NCBI RefSeq assembly: GCF_004210375.1
Contig: NW_027467782.1
Coordinates: 28,189,276 to 28,253,275 of the forward strand
Origin: Tachypleus tridentatus
Taxonomy: Eukaryota > Arthropoda > Merostomata > Xiphosura > Limulidae
Length of the DNA: 64,000 nucleotides
Direction of reading: 5' to 3'
Shown: piece by piece, positions 1 to 12,388 of the stretch
Numbering within the stretch: the stretch's first letter is position 1
Layout: each line of letters starts with the position of its first letter
Position numbers and translations under genes: made by a program
The notes under the pieces: generated by a model
The model's database searches: none
What the model was told of the DNA's origin: nothing
The model's input: the letters and a program-made list of their open reading frames with translations, nothing else

Positions 1-570
1 AGAGCCCATAAAATCAATATGGATCAATTCTACCACTCATCCCATTGAGGTAACCAGGGGTAAGCCCTGGGAAACTAAAGAGACACAATAAATAAAAAGC
101 CATTGTCCAGCACCACTAAAACCTTTAGTTTAGGCAACCTAACACCTCAAGGCCTTCATTAGACATAAGAAACAATGGGAACCCATCATTTATATGTGTG
201 AAAATAAAGAGGTCAGATGAATCAGTGAAAGTATTTATCCCTTTCCCTGGCTGCCAGTGGTAAGGTAAGAAGGACCTATCTGGATACAGAAAAACATGGG
301 TAGAATGAAAAAGTGTCCTCTGTAAGTGTAATGCAAATAACTCTGACTGGTGATGTCCACAGGCCAGAAGCAACATAAAATAAACCCTAAGGGAAAAGTG
401 GTACATGGTATATGAGATAAGGGTTGATTAGGCCAATCTCGTGCAATCAACAGAATACAAGAGATTGAAGAAATCATTGCTAGGAAGCTGGGTAACAGAT
501 TATTCAGTGGGTAGGTGTATAAGCACAATCCAGTCCAGTTATGACTGAATAAAACTATTGTCAATGCCTA
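1..570 (-). mobile_element. DIRS-like retroelement fossil, tyrosine recombinase part
   Basis: On the minus strand a short stretch near 235-380 resembles the part of DIRS-type tyrosine recombinases with a SEL-x-AL motif followed by a YPDRSFLP-like motif; a similar YPDRPFLP motif occurs in the DIRS-like fossil near 37850. The fragment is old and broken, runs off the left window edge, and no terminal repeats are visible here. Family assignment is by motif memory only. Confidence 0.4.
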
Positions 571-2352
571 AGGGTGGGTTACTAGAGACCAAAAGGCTGG
601 TAGTTGTGTGTTCCAAAGAAAATGAGAAGTTTTAGCTCTGATAATAAATTCTATCTTTTTTGCTTTAGAGAAATAGTATCTGACTGTGTTGTGATGCTGC
701 TACTAGTAGCAAGATGTCCATGTAATGGTGTGTGCACAGGCCCAGAGGATGGGGTTAATTAAAAAAGATTTGTAAACTTTAATAGTCAATAGCAAGAAAA
801 AAATGAAAATGGTTAATCATTTTATTTTTTATTTTTATGTATATTTATAAAAGTAACTAAAGTGTAAAAATAAGTATCCTTTTAGTTTAGTTTAGGCAAA
901 ATAAGTAATAATAATATTTTTTCATGAGCAAGCAACTCACGAGTAAATTTAATTTATTAATGTAACGTGAGCTGCATGTTTCCCAGGTGATTAACATCTT
1001 ATAATGGTGGGATAATGGTTTAATTATAAGTAGATTTATTCTGCTATGAGCTTAAAACTTCTTGGGATAAAAGAATGTAGGTTTATGTTACAATTTGAAG
1101 TCATTCTGGAAAGAAAAGATGGGTGCTTTTTTGGTTGTTGTTTTCTGGTGCTTATGAGATAGCTAATATTGACTGATTCCATTTTAAGATAGGGTAAAGA
1201 AAATAACATGAACTATAAACTGTAAACATATGGAACCAGTGTGAGTTTAAATGGCAGAGAGATGACCTGCAGCACCAAACCCTTGTGCACAAAACATAGA
1301 TAGTAGCAGGATGACTTCACCATGGAAATGTGTAGATAGGCATTAGCAACATTAAACATGGTCAACAACATTCCCAACAAAAAAACACCAATATAGAATC
1401 AGGAATGACTCCACCGTGAACTGTGGAAGATTTAGGAATTGATTTAAATGAAAAGACTGATTACAATATGGGCACAACAAATATACAGAAATAAACCTTA
1501 GTAAGAACTGAAACAACTCTCTCAATCACTCCAATGACCAACACATCTCTGATAACCATGGATGGAATGAAGTTAAAACATTTGAGGACTTGCAGGAAGT
1601 GAAATACTATAAGATGATGAAAAAATGGTAGTGGATATGAGAAATGAATGATCAATTCTGATGCAAGGGCCTGTAGTACCCATGGATCTGTGGTAAAGGT
1701 TTTCTACATGTACAAAAATTAATGTAGATGAGTCCCCACAGGACACAAAGGAATACAGTAGTCATTTACACTGCTGGCAATACTCCAATCAATTGAACAT
1801 GGAACCCTGTAGATAAGGGCATAAAATATTGTAAGTAATGATGAAACAAGGGGTTGTTGTTAGGGTCAGGACAACATTGGAACTAGACCTCCTGTAAGAG
1901 CTGAGGAAAGTCAAGCAACCAACAACTAAGACGAATGCAGATGGGTGACATAAGCCCTTGAATATGAAGGGTCTGGAATGCCTGCAAAAATCAAGAGTTT
2001 GAGAAAAAGGACTCATATAACACATGGAGGTTGTCAGTAAGTAGACAAATGCCTTCTAATATGTTTCAATGAAATACCACCCACAAAATTCAGGAAAGTG
2101 TTGAAGTCGACAACTGAAATGAGGACAAAAAAAAAGTGTCCATACAGTAAATATTACAGTGTTAGTTAAGGTCAAACAAATCCTACAAAACTGTGATATA
2201 TTCAGATTAAGCATAAACTTCTTTATGGAACTTCACATTTTCAGGAGCTGATCTATTCTCTGAGAGTCTAAACGTGTATCTACCTCATGATAATGAGTTA
2301 AACATGCTGTTCTGACAAACATGGCAGACAAGACATAGCTGTCCCTTCACAA
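571..2352 (-). other. Unclassified, repeat-like sequence; no gene recognised
   Basis: Several short open segments (near 1461-1655 and 1789-2025) lie on the same strand as the DIRS-like fragment to the left, which hints at one decayed element. I recognise no domain, terminal repeat or splice-bounded exon. It could be an extension of the DIRS-like fossil or an unrelated old repeat. Confidence 0.25.
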
Positions 2353-2490
2353 AACTGAGCAATAAACATCTCTTATATGAGCCTCAGTATCAGGGAATGG
2401 AAGGAGGACTAAGTACTCACCAAACTGAGCAGTAAACATCTCTATATGAGCCTCAGTATTAGGGAATGGAGGGAGGACTAAGTACTCACC
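2353..2490. repeat. Tandem duplication, about 70 bp x 2
   Basis: Two consecutive copies begin with AACTGAGC at 2353 and 2423 and end with AAGTACTCACC. They differ by a few substitutions and a two-base length change. It is a simple local duplication inside the unclassified repeat-like region. Confidence 0.9.
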
Positions 2491-4569
2491 TTCAGACCTT
2501 TCCACCCCAAGGAAAACCCACCAAGTAATGTCAAAAACATGACACACTGAATGAACTAAGTAAAGAAAAGAAGTTGGTAAAAGGTGATCAAAATTAGCCT
2601 CATTAGAAGCAAACAGATGAAAGGAAGGCACAAGAAAAAGCAAATCTAAATTCTCTCCAGAATGTCCAGGATCACCTAAAAGTTCAGCATCACAGTCCCC
2701 TGGAGACCACCACATCAAACCTATGTTTCCACCTTACTACAGATAAGGTCATGGACAGCCTCAACTAAGAGCGACTCCTTTCCCAATTTGGGAGCAATGT
2801 TATATATCAGAGGTGAGATAGGAGAGGCCTAATTTGTTTCCATGCTGGATACATTAATTCATGAATTCAAGCTGTAAATGTACATACCAAACAATTTTTT
2901 TTTTTTTACTTCATGAAAGTCAAATATATAACCTGAAAAAATGCATAAAATATCTTCAACAACTGTACTACATGCACCTGTTAAGAAATGCTTATATACA
3001 GTTTTAAAACAGAGGTCACATTGATGTAGGTGAAAAGTGTAATGAGATAGATTTAAAGGTGAAATAAAACACTGGAGCAAGGGAGAAAAAAATCAGACCT
3101 ATACTTAGATGGACAAAGGAAAAGAAACCATAGCAGCTGAATAATAACTGTAAGGTAAGAAGATATAAATATATTTTGGAAATTTTATTTTTGATGTAAT
3201 GCAACTCACCATTGAACTAATTGTTTCTTTTTTAAGAGGTATAAGATACTAATACTGCACTGATGTGGTTCTAATTTGAGATAACAATCATATGCATAAA
3301 TAAAATTTATTTATTTACTATTAGTTCAAAAAATGCAAGTCGACAGAAAACTGTTATAACTAAACACTAAAATTTGCCAGTAAAGTGCCAAAATAAATAG
3401 ACTGCTGTAACATTTTTGTTAATTACAAATTCATCATTATAATCTTCACAAAAACTCAGATTCAAAGTAAATATTACAGTTTAGAAATACCAAATGTTAT
3501 GGTGTTTGATGAGAGAACATTTTTTACTGCCTCAAATATAAACATTTTTCACTTCCAAGGTTAAATTCTTAATGCTTTTAAGTTCCAGAATCTTGTACTT
3601 CCAAATGTATACATTTAGAACATACAATGTTCATAATTTAACAGTTTCAAAGTTTAAAAAAGTGACATTTATAAATTAATAATTTTCAAATTTACTACAT
3701 TATAACATAATAGTTCAAAATTTTAAATCACAGCAAAATCCTGGAGCTTCCAATTTCACAATTTTGGCATTTCAAAATATTAAAAGAGGTACTTTAAATA
3801 ATTTCATCAAAAGTTTTACAAACAACTAAGAACAGTATCTGCTTTAATAATTACAAAAAATATTACCACTGAGATTTATATTTACTTTATTCCAGTGTCA
3901 CTTAGATTTTTCCACAAATGTCTCAGGCATGTTTAATACTGAAGCTTCTAGCAGACAACTATAAGCCCTCTGTTGATGACCACTTCTAAAAAACACAGGT
4001 TGAAAATACTATTCTGAAAATTAATGGACATGATTCATTGTACAGTTAATGGATTCTAATCATAATGTATGCAATATAATAGTGCAATTAATTATTACAT
4101 AATTAATATAATTATGCAATTAATTATTACACAGATACTTCTTAGTTTTTAATAACAGTTAAATCTAATGATATAATTTAATTACAACTCATTCTTAAAT
4201 AAATTCTACACTTAGTGTATGGTACTAATTCTACAGTTATCAGATGAATTACTATCAAATATAATATTTATTCTAATGATTCAAATCTAGTACCAGTTCT
4301 GGACTTTAGCAGTGAACTTGAATACAAGCTATAATATGCACAAGATAGTTGATGAACACATGAAAGCTTCAAGCATGTCAAGAAATTGAAGTGGCTATAA
4401 AAATATACGAGTTAAAACAAAGAGCATTTATTATCATAAAAAAAAAAAACCTAGATACAGCACTTACAGATTCCTGTGCTAACAAACTTCCAAAACAAGC
4501 ACTGAGAATCTAATGTCCCCATAAATTAAATCAATTATAGAAAGCATGGTGTCCTGAGACTCGTTGTTG
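2491..4569. other. AT-rich DNA with no recognisable gene
   Basis: Very AT-rich, with A- and T-runs and many stops in all frames. Short open frames at 2859-3204 on the minus strand have no domain or splice context. Nothing functional is supported. Confidence 0.5.
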
Positions 4570-4795
4570 AATGTTTATGCAAAGCTACACAAGAGCCATC
4601 TGCACTAGCCTTCTCTAATTTTGAGTGATGAATTATATAGAAAGCAATTAGCCAATACCATCCACCACTAACCTTTGTCAGACTGAATAGTGGGACAGAC
4701 TGTCACAATATATAATGTTCCCACAGCTGAGAGGGTAAACATGTTCAGTAATGAGGTTCAATCCTGTAATCTGTAGATTACGAGCTGAAAAGCCT
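4570..4795 (-). mobile_element. Old copy of tRNA-derived SINE (family 1)
   Basis: Matches the better preserved copies at 22538-22803 and 26622-26892 in order: tail with GCAAAGCTACACAAG, the GCCATCTGCACTAGCC block, a TAGTGGGA block, then a degenerate tRNA-like head (read on the minus strand) with TTACGAG near 4780. Many substitutions make this the oldest copy in the window. Target-site repeats are not obvious. Confidence 0.75.
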
Positions 4796-6979
4796 AATTA
4801 TCAAGTTTCAGATGTAATTTCTACATGACAGTTGCATGAAAGAGCCTTCTGTAATGGAGACTGTGCTGTCAGAATATTGTCAAGATGTACAATCGTTAGA
4901 CAGAGCACAACTATGTGGCAACATGAGCTGCAGCACTCCAACAAAATCATTGACTCATTCTCTGTGTTTGAATATTTTCAATAGGGGTATACAAGTTTAG
5001 ATTGATTGATATCCTAGGTAGATTATGTATGATATCAGTAGTAACCAGATGTATACATTTATTCGTATTACCTTTTGTTATATGGGGTTCAAGTCCTATT
5101 ATTTTAGCATTACTCTAAGAAGAAAACTATATGTCAGAGATTTCTCTAAAAACACATATACAGGATATGTACACAATATTAAGTCAGAAAAGCATTTAGA
5201 AGCCAAAAACAACTGTAATTAATTTGTATCAAATCACCTAACAGAGAGAGATCATATACAGCATCTTCTGTGGATTCCAATATCCTGTAGAAACATCAAG
5301 ACTAAAAACACTAGAATTCAGAAATATAAGAGATACACAGTAACTGGTAAAAGTAATCTATTATAAAAGCCCACCATGCCACAGAATAATTCTACCTTAA
5401 GGTTCAGAAAACTGCTAGTGGGGTAATTGTCAAATTATCAATACAATATCATTTTCATATTCAAACCCAGTTCTGCACAAGAACCATATCAATCCACACA
5501 CACAAAATGTTATCCTCATCACCTCTTATGCCAGACTTACAGTCCCCTGAAACATGTATGTTGTATTTATTCACTTATGTACAGAAAATGTGAGATAGAA
5601 GAACATAATCAAATATCTATCAGATCAACTGAAACAAGCTTTAGTTTCATTACATCCATCAGTAGGCCTCCATATTTCTGTAAAGTTTGAGGTCTGTACC
5701 CTCACGATTTTGGACATTTTGCTACTCTGGTATCAAGCTAATCCCTAAAAATTAAGCAACTTCAAAAATAATCTATTCTAGACAAAGTTCAATGGTTCTT
5801 ACAATATTCTGAGTAATGGCACACATTTAAATCTCCATTATCATACTGTTGACAAAAAGAGAAATAAAAGCAATGCCAGATGGTAAACAAAATTATTTTT
5901 GAAACAGTATGATTTGGTTTGTAATGTCCTCTTTTGTTTGATCATTCCTGTATAAAACTTATGGACCTTACCTATGAAGATAGAATCCTTTTAAATATGA
6001 AGTTTTCTTTCAAACTTATAACTGGGTTATAAATAATACATGTCTTTTAACTTGACATAATTTTAGGCTAAAGTGACAATGCATAATTAAAATATATATG
6101 TAAAACGGCTGGTATGGGCAGAGAAAAACTCTATGTAGCAGGTTTTCTCACCATCATGGATCATAAATTATTTCTTTAACATTTTACTATGTGACACTAA
6201 CAACAGAATCAAAAAGTCAGATTTTGATGAGAAATACTCCCCCAACTTAACTCAGTAAACTGGATTACGAATTTGTTTTTTTTAAAACTGCATTTAGTTT
6301 AAATTTTCATCAGAAGCTTACAACCAAGGTGTGCTACTTGTATAAATTGTGAGACTAATATATAACTTTACTGTGATTATAAATTAAAATAATTTAATAA
6401 ACATTAATGATTCTGTTAATGTGAACAAAGTGTTAGAAGAAAATGATACCCCATAAACACATTATATAATATTCTCTCTGTGAGAATGTACATAAAAGCT
6501 CAATAATGTCTTACAAAGAATTAGAAATGAGTAATAACTTCTACATGCATGCACTGACAGGTTTAGGAACTTTTCAATGTGATATCTTCAGTATTAGTGG
6601 TGCAGGAAGGAGAGAAATAGGTGGAGTGCTTGACTAGACACGCAAAATTTACAACGAGGAATTTAAAGTATAAGAAGCTGCTAAAAGTGTTTCCCCCTGC
6701 TGTCAAAGTCAGTTAAGCCTGTAAAGATTTAGGGCATGCCCTCACCAGAAAATTGATATAATTTACAGTTGCTATGCATGTAAAATATGTAAAAGTGGGG
6801 ATGTTACAACACCTTCAGGTCTGATGCCTCTGAAATACTCCATACACATTTCAGAGAAATGTATGTTACTATATGATATTAATGAAAGAACAGATCAGAT
6901 TAATAATTGACTGAAAAGTTAAAGGAACAGTACAGATGAGCTGATTACAAGAATTTATTTGCAGTGTAATAAAACCTAC
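4796..6979. other. Probable intron or intergenic DNA, no exon recognised
   Basis: AT-rich sequence left of (downstream of) the ATR-like exons. I searched the minus strand for the next FAT-domain exon (following the CWLQSAKLARK stretch) and found none. Open frames at 5025-5222 and 5427-5690 on the plus strand have no domain. Confidence 0.4.
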
Positions 6980-7122
6980 TTTCTGGCAAGTTTTGCACTT
7001 TGTAACCAGCAAGTTACGATTTCGTAATCAATCTTTTTGGTCTGCTCAGGAATGTGGTTCTTGGCTATTGTAAGGAGAACCCGGTACAGATTAAGAAGAG
7101 GTTCCTGATAACGAAGTGAGGA
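6980..7122 (-). CDS. ATR: ATR-like kinase exon (FAT domain)
   Basis: A 143-nt exon with acceptor TTTTACAG and donor AA|GTAGGT, open in one frame for 47 codons plus two bases. The peptide contains YQEPLLNLYRVLL and CWLQSAKLAR. ATR FAT domains have the same order, with EPILALRRALLSL followed by ECWLQSARVARK. ATR is a nuclear PIKK-family kinase that signals replication stress; this segment belongs to its helical FAT scaffold, not the catalytic centre. The linker between the two motifs is longer than in vertebrates. The preceding exon is at 7912-8004 and joins in phase 0. Identification rests on motif memory; another PIKK FAT domain is less likely because of the CWLQSAK motif. Confidence 0.75.
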
Positions 7123-7911
7123 CTGTAAAACAAAGAAGTAAAAAAAAAACACTCATGAATACAAAATATTATTTCTAATTCAAAATCTCCTCTACTAAGT
7201 ACTGTTTAAAGGGAAGTTAAATACAATTAACAAACATTTATAATCATAAAATATAATTCATCTAAATTTTAGCCTTTAAAATAAAGAATTAAGTAAAAAT
7301 AGACAAATATTATATGAAAACCAATGAAACAGTTGTTATAATTAAAATGGTATATCTTTAAGTTTGGGTCATGGTATTTCAGTAAATTTCATTTCTATAT
7401 TACTTTTAATTATTTCTAGAGAGACAAACAGAACTATAAGTGCCTGTTCAAGGTTAGATTAATAAAATTTTAATCTTTGTTTTAATGTAGACTTTGATTA
7501 TTAGTATACTAATTATTTTAAAACGTTTGTGTATATGATCATTAAATGATTCTTTATTATTTATATTGTATAATCTGCTTTAAACAATTTATGTTTTTAA
7601 ACTCAGAAATGTGTTCTCGTACCTAAAAATGTACAATATCAAAGATATAAATGTTGAAGTTCTTATCATTAGAGTAGTTGCTCCCGATATATAATGAGAC
7701 ACTTTTTTTTTAAAACAAGAATGATAAGTGCTTTCTATTTTTCTCTTCACATCTCATTTGGTATCTTTAAAGCTTTAAAGAAATAATCAGTAATGTATAC
7801 AAACTATAAGTTAAATTATCAATATCATTAGATAAAAAAATCATTCCTAGCTTTTGAGACTGCAGTTTTATATATTCTATTTGTAATAAAAGTAAAACCT
7901 GAAACACATAC
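7123..7911 (-). other. Intron between two ATR-like exons
   Basis: It starts with GTATGT at 7911 and ends with TTTTACAG at 7123 (minus strand), phase 0. The content is AT-rich with no visible element. Confidence 0.65.
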
Positions 7912-8004
7912 TTGAACCAATTTTCTTCTTCCTCTCCACTCTTCTAAGAGTGGAGTTCAATCTACTGACTGAGGAGTAGCTTCCTTGAAATGAAGGGCAG
8001 AGAC
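7912..8004 (-). CDS. ATR: ATR-like exon with an in-frame TGA
   Basis: A 93-nt candidate exon bounded by acceptor TTTTTACAG and donor CAA|GTATGT, phase 0 at both ends. Its last residues, EEWRGRRKLVQ, join the next exon (SSLRYQEP) so that W, R, Q, S, R and EP fall at the same spacing as in the ATR segment beginning WVARLEMTQ. The exon has one TGA in this frame about 15 codons after its start. It could be a true nonsense change (pseudogene), a sequence error (GAT-TGA may derive from GAT-CGA), or a sign that the true acceptor is the CTCTTAG just downstream of the stop. Another frame is open across the exon but does not join the next exon in phase. Confidence 0.6.
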
Positions 8005-8789
8005 CTGTAAAAACTTAGACTGCTTTCTCCATATCTGTCAACATGTGTAGTCTGGAAGAAAAAACAAACACATACTCCCTAAAATCTTAAACTACATTTC
8101 AGTGTCTGATGAATACAGAAAAACTAGTATATATATATAAAAAAAGTAAACTAACAAAAGAAAAACACAACTGAGATAGAGAATCATGTTAAATATCTTT
8201 CTAAACCATTTAAACATTTTTTAGCATGAAAAAAGAAAACACAGCTGAAAGCAGCATAATAAAAAAACATACTTCTAATTCACTGTTACTAAGATAAAAG
8301 AATAATATCTGATGATATGATGATACCCCCAAACAAATGTAACATTTCCATGCAACTAGACATGGAAACAATTACATGGATGGCTGGTTGATTTGGTGTT
8401 CTAGCAACCAGGCTATGTGCACCAAACATCTGGTTAAAAGTTAAAAGTAAAGTAAAATTATTAAAATTCATTAAAGGAAATTAAAATAAAGCAAAACAAA
8501 GTTACATTTTTGAATTAAAAACACAAATAGCATTAAATCCAACTTTTACATCTAGTCTACAGCAGTAAGAAAAAAAAACTACAGTAATACAAGTTGTGAA
8601 GGACTTTTTACAGCATAATTATAATTATCATAACTTGCCAGAATGACCAACAGGTAGTTAAAAAGTAGCATTAGTCACCTGAAGTTGGCCTTTCCATTCC
8701 TGGTTTCAAGTTATTGGATGTTATGGCCATTTTCTAATTTTAGATCGAACTAGATGTACTTTGATTCTTAAAAGTGAATCACATCAAAA
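8005..8789. other. No gene recognised
   Basis: AT-rich with A-runs. No exon with plausible splice sites and PIKK-like sequence was found, and the open frame at 8289-8471 on the minus strand is unsupported. Confidence 0.4.
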
Positions 8790-10130
8790 AAATGTCTAAT
8801 ATATAAAGTAAAAAAAAACAAAAAAAACTTTAATAGCATTAAAAAAGATTAATAGACTTTAAACAACTAAAAACATTTCAAAGGTGGACAATGTCACCAT
8901 CGCCAATAACAATATCTAACAAATAAACCTTGGGACAAAACATGTTTAAAATGGTGCCATAATTAAGTCGTAATGACACCAAAACAGTAAAATATGGCTT
9001 AATGTAACAGACAATACATTGGTGCATCAGTCCCAGATAAAAGAAAACGATGAATTAAGAAACTGTGACCAATGTGTAGTCTAGTTAGGACAATTTCCTC
9101 TTTCCATTTCTGGTTCTTAAGAAAGCAAGATAGCCAAAGTCCAATAGCACGTTTTATTTAGAAAAGCTTGTTTTCACGTTGCTCACTCCAAGTCGACTGC
9201 TAACTGGCATGAAGCTGAGCCTTGAATACAGGACCATAGTCCACGTATGGAACAGAAACAGCAGTGATAGAGCCAGAGCAGACAGATTTATCTGCAGTGT
9301 CACCAAGCTCGTTCCTGCAAATACCAATGTGGCCCAGTATCCAAAAACACTGGACAGAAGTAGATGTTAAAGAGAAATGGGCCAGTCGATTTTGAATATC
9401 AGTAAGAACTAAGATGAAACAATTCAAGGACCAGTAGAGAACTAAGCGAGTCAGTATAAATAGTACAATTTGAGTACTGCTTAGCTTCTGTGTGATACAG
9501 GACAAGAGAAATGACATACAGTTCAGCAGTGAACACAGAAACTGTAGAGAGGATTCTCTGCACAACCACCAAACCATGGCTGAGCCCACAGAGTCACCTG
9601 AATTTGAACCATCTGTATAAATAGGAATGGAAGGGTGGTTTGAAAGATGTTCTGCAAATAACATACAGTATTTCCAATCAGGAGTGTCTGCTTTTCTCAG
9701 ATGACTTAAAGAAAGGTTACATCTTGGGACTGTAATAAGCCAAGGTAGGATGAGCTGACCAGTGGATACAGCAAATGTTATCCAAGGATAGACCCAATTC
9801 ATCCAACTGTACTTGGATACAAAGGCCAAAAGGAGCAATGGCTGATTGTCTATTTTGCAAAAGCATGGCCCACTGTGGAAAGAAAACATAATCCCAGGTG
9901 GAATGTTATGGTAAGGACTGAATTTTTGATTCATGAGATTCTACGTATAAGCTATGAACAGGGGAAGTGCTGAAAGCCCTGGTGCAGAGCTGAAGTCCCT
10001 GATGATGATCTTGAAGGCCAAGGTGCTGGCAGAGCCATAGACCAGTGATCCATACTCTAGTTTTGATCAAGTAATAGCCTGATATATCTTTAGCAAAGAA
10101 CATTGATCCACTTCCCAAGATGTGAAAGAG
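8790..10130 (-). mobile_element. 5'-truncated LINE with RNase H domain
   Basis: On the minus strand, from high to low coordinates: the segment after the reverse transcriptase (10118-9906, with a GLQLCTRAFSTSPV-like stretch), then RNase H with YTDGSNSGDSVGSA near 9600, an ADIQNRL-like stretch, the ILGHIG...RNELGDTADKS motif near 9300 and VDYGPVFKAQL near 9220. After that a decayed C-terminal tail runs to an A/T-rich 3' end near 8800. The same family occurs at 38040-40045. It is clearly non-LTR, with RNase H as in I/R1/LOA-type clades; the exact clade is uncertain. Several frameshifts and stops make it dead, and it lacks the endonuclease and RT (5' truncation). Confidence 0.85.
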
Positions 10131-10339
10131 TGGATAGCTTTAAGTCTAACTATTGAGACCTATGAAGAGAGAATAAAGTACATGTAATTAATAACCATGG
10201 AAAACATGGCTGACTAAACGACAGCACAATTTTAGAATTTCTGATTTCAGACAAACGTTTGTAATTTTCTTCATTTCTTGTACATTAGGAAATACGTTAA
10301 TCAACACTTGATTCCAGCTATAAGCGTGTACATCTATAG

Positions 10340-10580
10340 TGAGTGTGAACAGTACAAGTCAAAACACAGATCATTGTACACTATTGCACAAGTACAAATA
10401 TGTAACACAGATCATTGCACATTGTCAACTGTAATAGTACAAACGTGTAAAACAAATTATTGTACACTGTCATCTGTACTTGTCAAATATGTAACACAGA
10501 TCCTTGTACACTGTCAACTGTACTAGTCAAATATGTAACACATCCTTGTACACTGCCAACTGTAATAGTAGACACATGTA
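10340..10580. repeat. Degenerate tandem repeat, unit about 44-51 bp
   Basis: Repeated phrases of the type ATGTAACACAGATC, TTGTACACTGTCAACTGTA and TAGTACAAA/TAGTCAAAT recur about five times with substitutions and small length changes. No coding or structural role is visible. Confidence 0.8.
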
Positions 10581-10730
10581 ACTTAGAGATAACACAGAAT
10601 AGTTATTTGTTGTCAAATACATAAAACAGTTCTAACAGGTTTTAACAACTGTGGAGTGACATACATTAAAATATGTAAAAAATTACGTGAAAAATATGCA
10701 TGGAACTGTAGATCTAACTGTAATACTATC

Positions 10731-10914
10731 ACAGAGAAATAGTGTGCAAGTTTTATCTGCAGTACTGTCAAGATAGTGTGCAAGTTTTATCTGCAGTACT
10801 GTCGCAGAGAAATAGTGTGCAAGTTTTATCTGCAGTACTGTCGCGGAGAAATAGTGTGCAAGTTTTATCTGCAGTACTGTCGCAGAGAAATAGTGTGCAA
10901 GTTTTATCTGCAGC
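10731..10914. repeat. 39-bp minisatellite
   Basis: GTGTGCAAG starts at 10742, 10776, 10815, 10854 and 10893, i.e. spacings of 34, 39, 39 and 39 bp. The unit contains TTTTATCTGCAGTACTGTCGC and AGAGAAATA. Copies are nearly identical, so the array is young. It is too regular and has no unique spacers, so it is not a CRISPR-like structure. Confidence 0.95.
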
Positions 10915-11539
10915 AACAGAACCATTGTAAAATATAACAGACGTATATTAGCACTCAGTGAACTATTATAGAAAAAAACACAAATAGAGTAGAACACTAG
11001 AAATATGGTAGAACACAACAGAAATTTTAAAACACAATTGAAAAAATTGAAATCTAGGTCTTATTAGGTAAAACTTGTTTCAAAAGGAGTTTCAACAACT
11101 CCCAGACCAAATATATATCTTCACTTGAGAATGACACTAGATAACAATAATGGAATATAGGAAGTCCAGTTAGCTTCTATTCTGGAAATAGTAAATAGGG
11201 AATTTATATGTGAAAACCATGTCTTAAAGTGAAAGGTTCTTTTCAGATGTTTTAAAATATTATTGAACGAAAATCAACCATGTAGCACAAAGATTGCACC
11301 CAAGGATTTTAACTCTTGCAACACATCTGTGAATAAACTCATGTCTAAATACTTTGTCAAGAAAAAGTGATAACATTATTTGAATGAGGGTCTCATTTAC
11401 ACTACCAGAATAGAAGGATCATTGATGTAACTGGAAAGTATTACAAGACAAATATCTTTATGGGCAATTGAGTGCATTACAAAAGATTGGAGCAAGTGTA
11501 AAAAATTCAGACCAATGCTTAGATGGGCAAAGGAAGAAA
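10915..11539. other. No gene recognised
   Basis: AT-rich. The minus-strand open frame at 11397-11660 overlaps the LINE ORF1-like fragment on the opposite strand and is a shadow. Confidence 0.4.
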
Positions 11540-12012
11540 TCCTAAAGGTCCAATAACTGCTATAAATGTCAGTGGAGGGAGTATGTTTTAGAATTTGTTT
11601 GCTAGATACTAAAGTACAAGACATTATGAAGCATGTTGATAATTTACTTGTTGGTACCAAGAAACATCCTCTTTTTGTAGTGCATGTAGGAAAAAATGAT
11701 AATGAAAACTAGACAAGAGAGAGGAAATGCTTAAAAAGTATAAAGAATGCCATAAGAGATTTAAGGATAGAAGTACACATCTGAGGTTTAAGGAATACTC
11801 CTTCAAGCCAGATACTGAAATAAATTATTGAGTAAGATCCAAAGTTTAAGTAAAAGATTGTCAAGTGGAAGTGGATACTTAGGCCAACTTAGTTTTTACA
11901 ATAAGGGAGAGATTATATGCTAAAGATGAGATTCACTTAAGTAGGTTAGTTAGTAGGATGTCTGGTGAACTTCTAAAGATGTTTGTAAAGATATTCAGTC
12001 AGTTACTATCAT
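11540..12012 (+). mobile_element. CR1-like LINE fragment, SGNH/esterase-like ORF1 part
   Basis: Near 11661-11710 the plus strand reads HPLFVVHVGKNDN, which matches the V-V-H-V-G-x-N-D motif of SGNH-hydrolase-like domains in CR1-type LINE first ORFs. Further along come KYKECHKRFKDRS and, near 11910-11960, ERLYAKDEIHLSRL, matching the usual LYAxDGxHLSRLG ending. There are stops and frame changes between them. Endonuclease remains of probably the same element lie at 13590-15185 on the same strand, with the 12389-12661 ORF in between. Confidence 0.7.
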
Positions 12013-12239
12013 ATCCAAAGTCACATGTTGCTGCTATCAGGAACTGCTGCCAACCTGATCTATTATTCATCCTATGACTCAACTCTACAAGACCCTTTTG
12101 TATAGTTGCAAATAAGCTAACTAGGGCAATGTGAAATTTGTATACATGAAGTATAACAAGATAAATACGTATTAAAGACAAATTTAGTAAATTTGACAGT
12201 GATTCCATGCACTAGGCAACCAGCATTTTGCATAACTTA

Positions 12240-12388
12240 ATTTTTGAAGTCATCCTGGATCATTTGTTCATTGGCTAAAACCTACAAAAACCTGATTGGA
12301 CAAAAAGCAGATAATTGTCACACCCATAAATCACATATTGTACTGATCTTGTATTGATAAAACAATATTAATACAGGAAAAGAAGAAA
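12240..12388 (+). promoter_or_regulatory. Putative promoter with two inverted CCAAT boxes
   Basis: Directly upstream of the 90-aa ORF lie ATTGGC (12270-12275) and GATTGG (12294-12299), both reverse CCAAT boxes 24 bp apart, followed by an AT-rich stretch (TTGATAAAACAATATTAAT, about 12355-12373) close to the start codon. The spacing is typical of NF-Y-type promoters. This is pattern evidence only. Confidence 0.4.

Noticed and set aside
7912-8004. Alternative frame open across the exon
   Set aside because: It does not join the next exon in phase, and its peptide (rich in S, R and K) shows no resemblance to the ATR segment, unlike the frame ending in EEWRGRRKLVQ.
9179-9370. Plus-strand open frame
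   Set aside because: It is the antisense shadow of the LINE RNase H region.
10731-10914. CRISPR-like array
   Set aside because: Consecutive 39-bp units with no unique spacers in a eukaryotic genome; it is a minisatellite.
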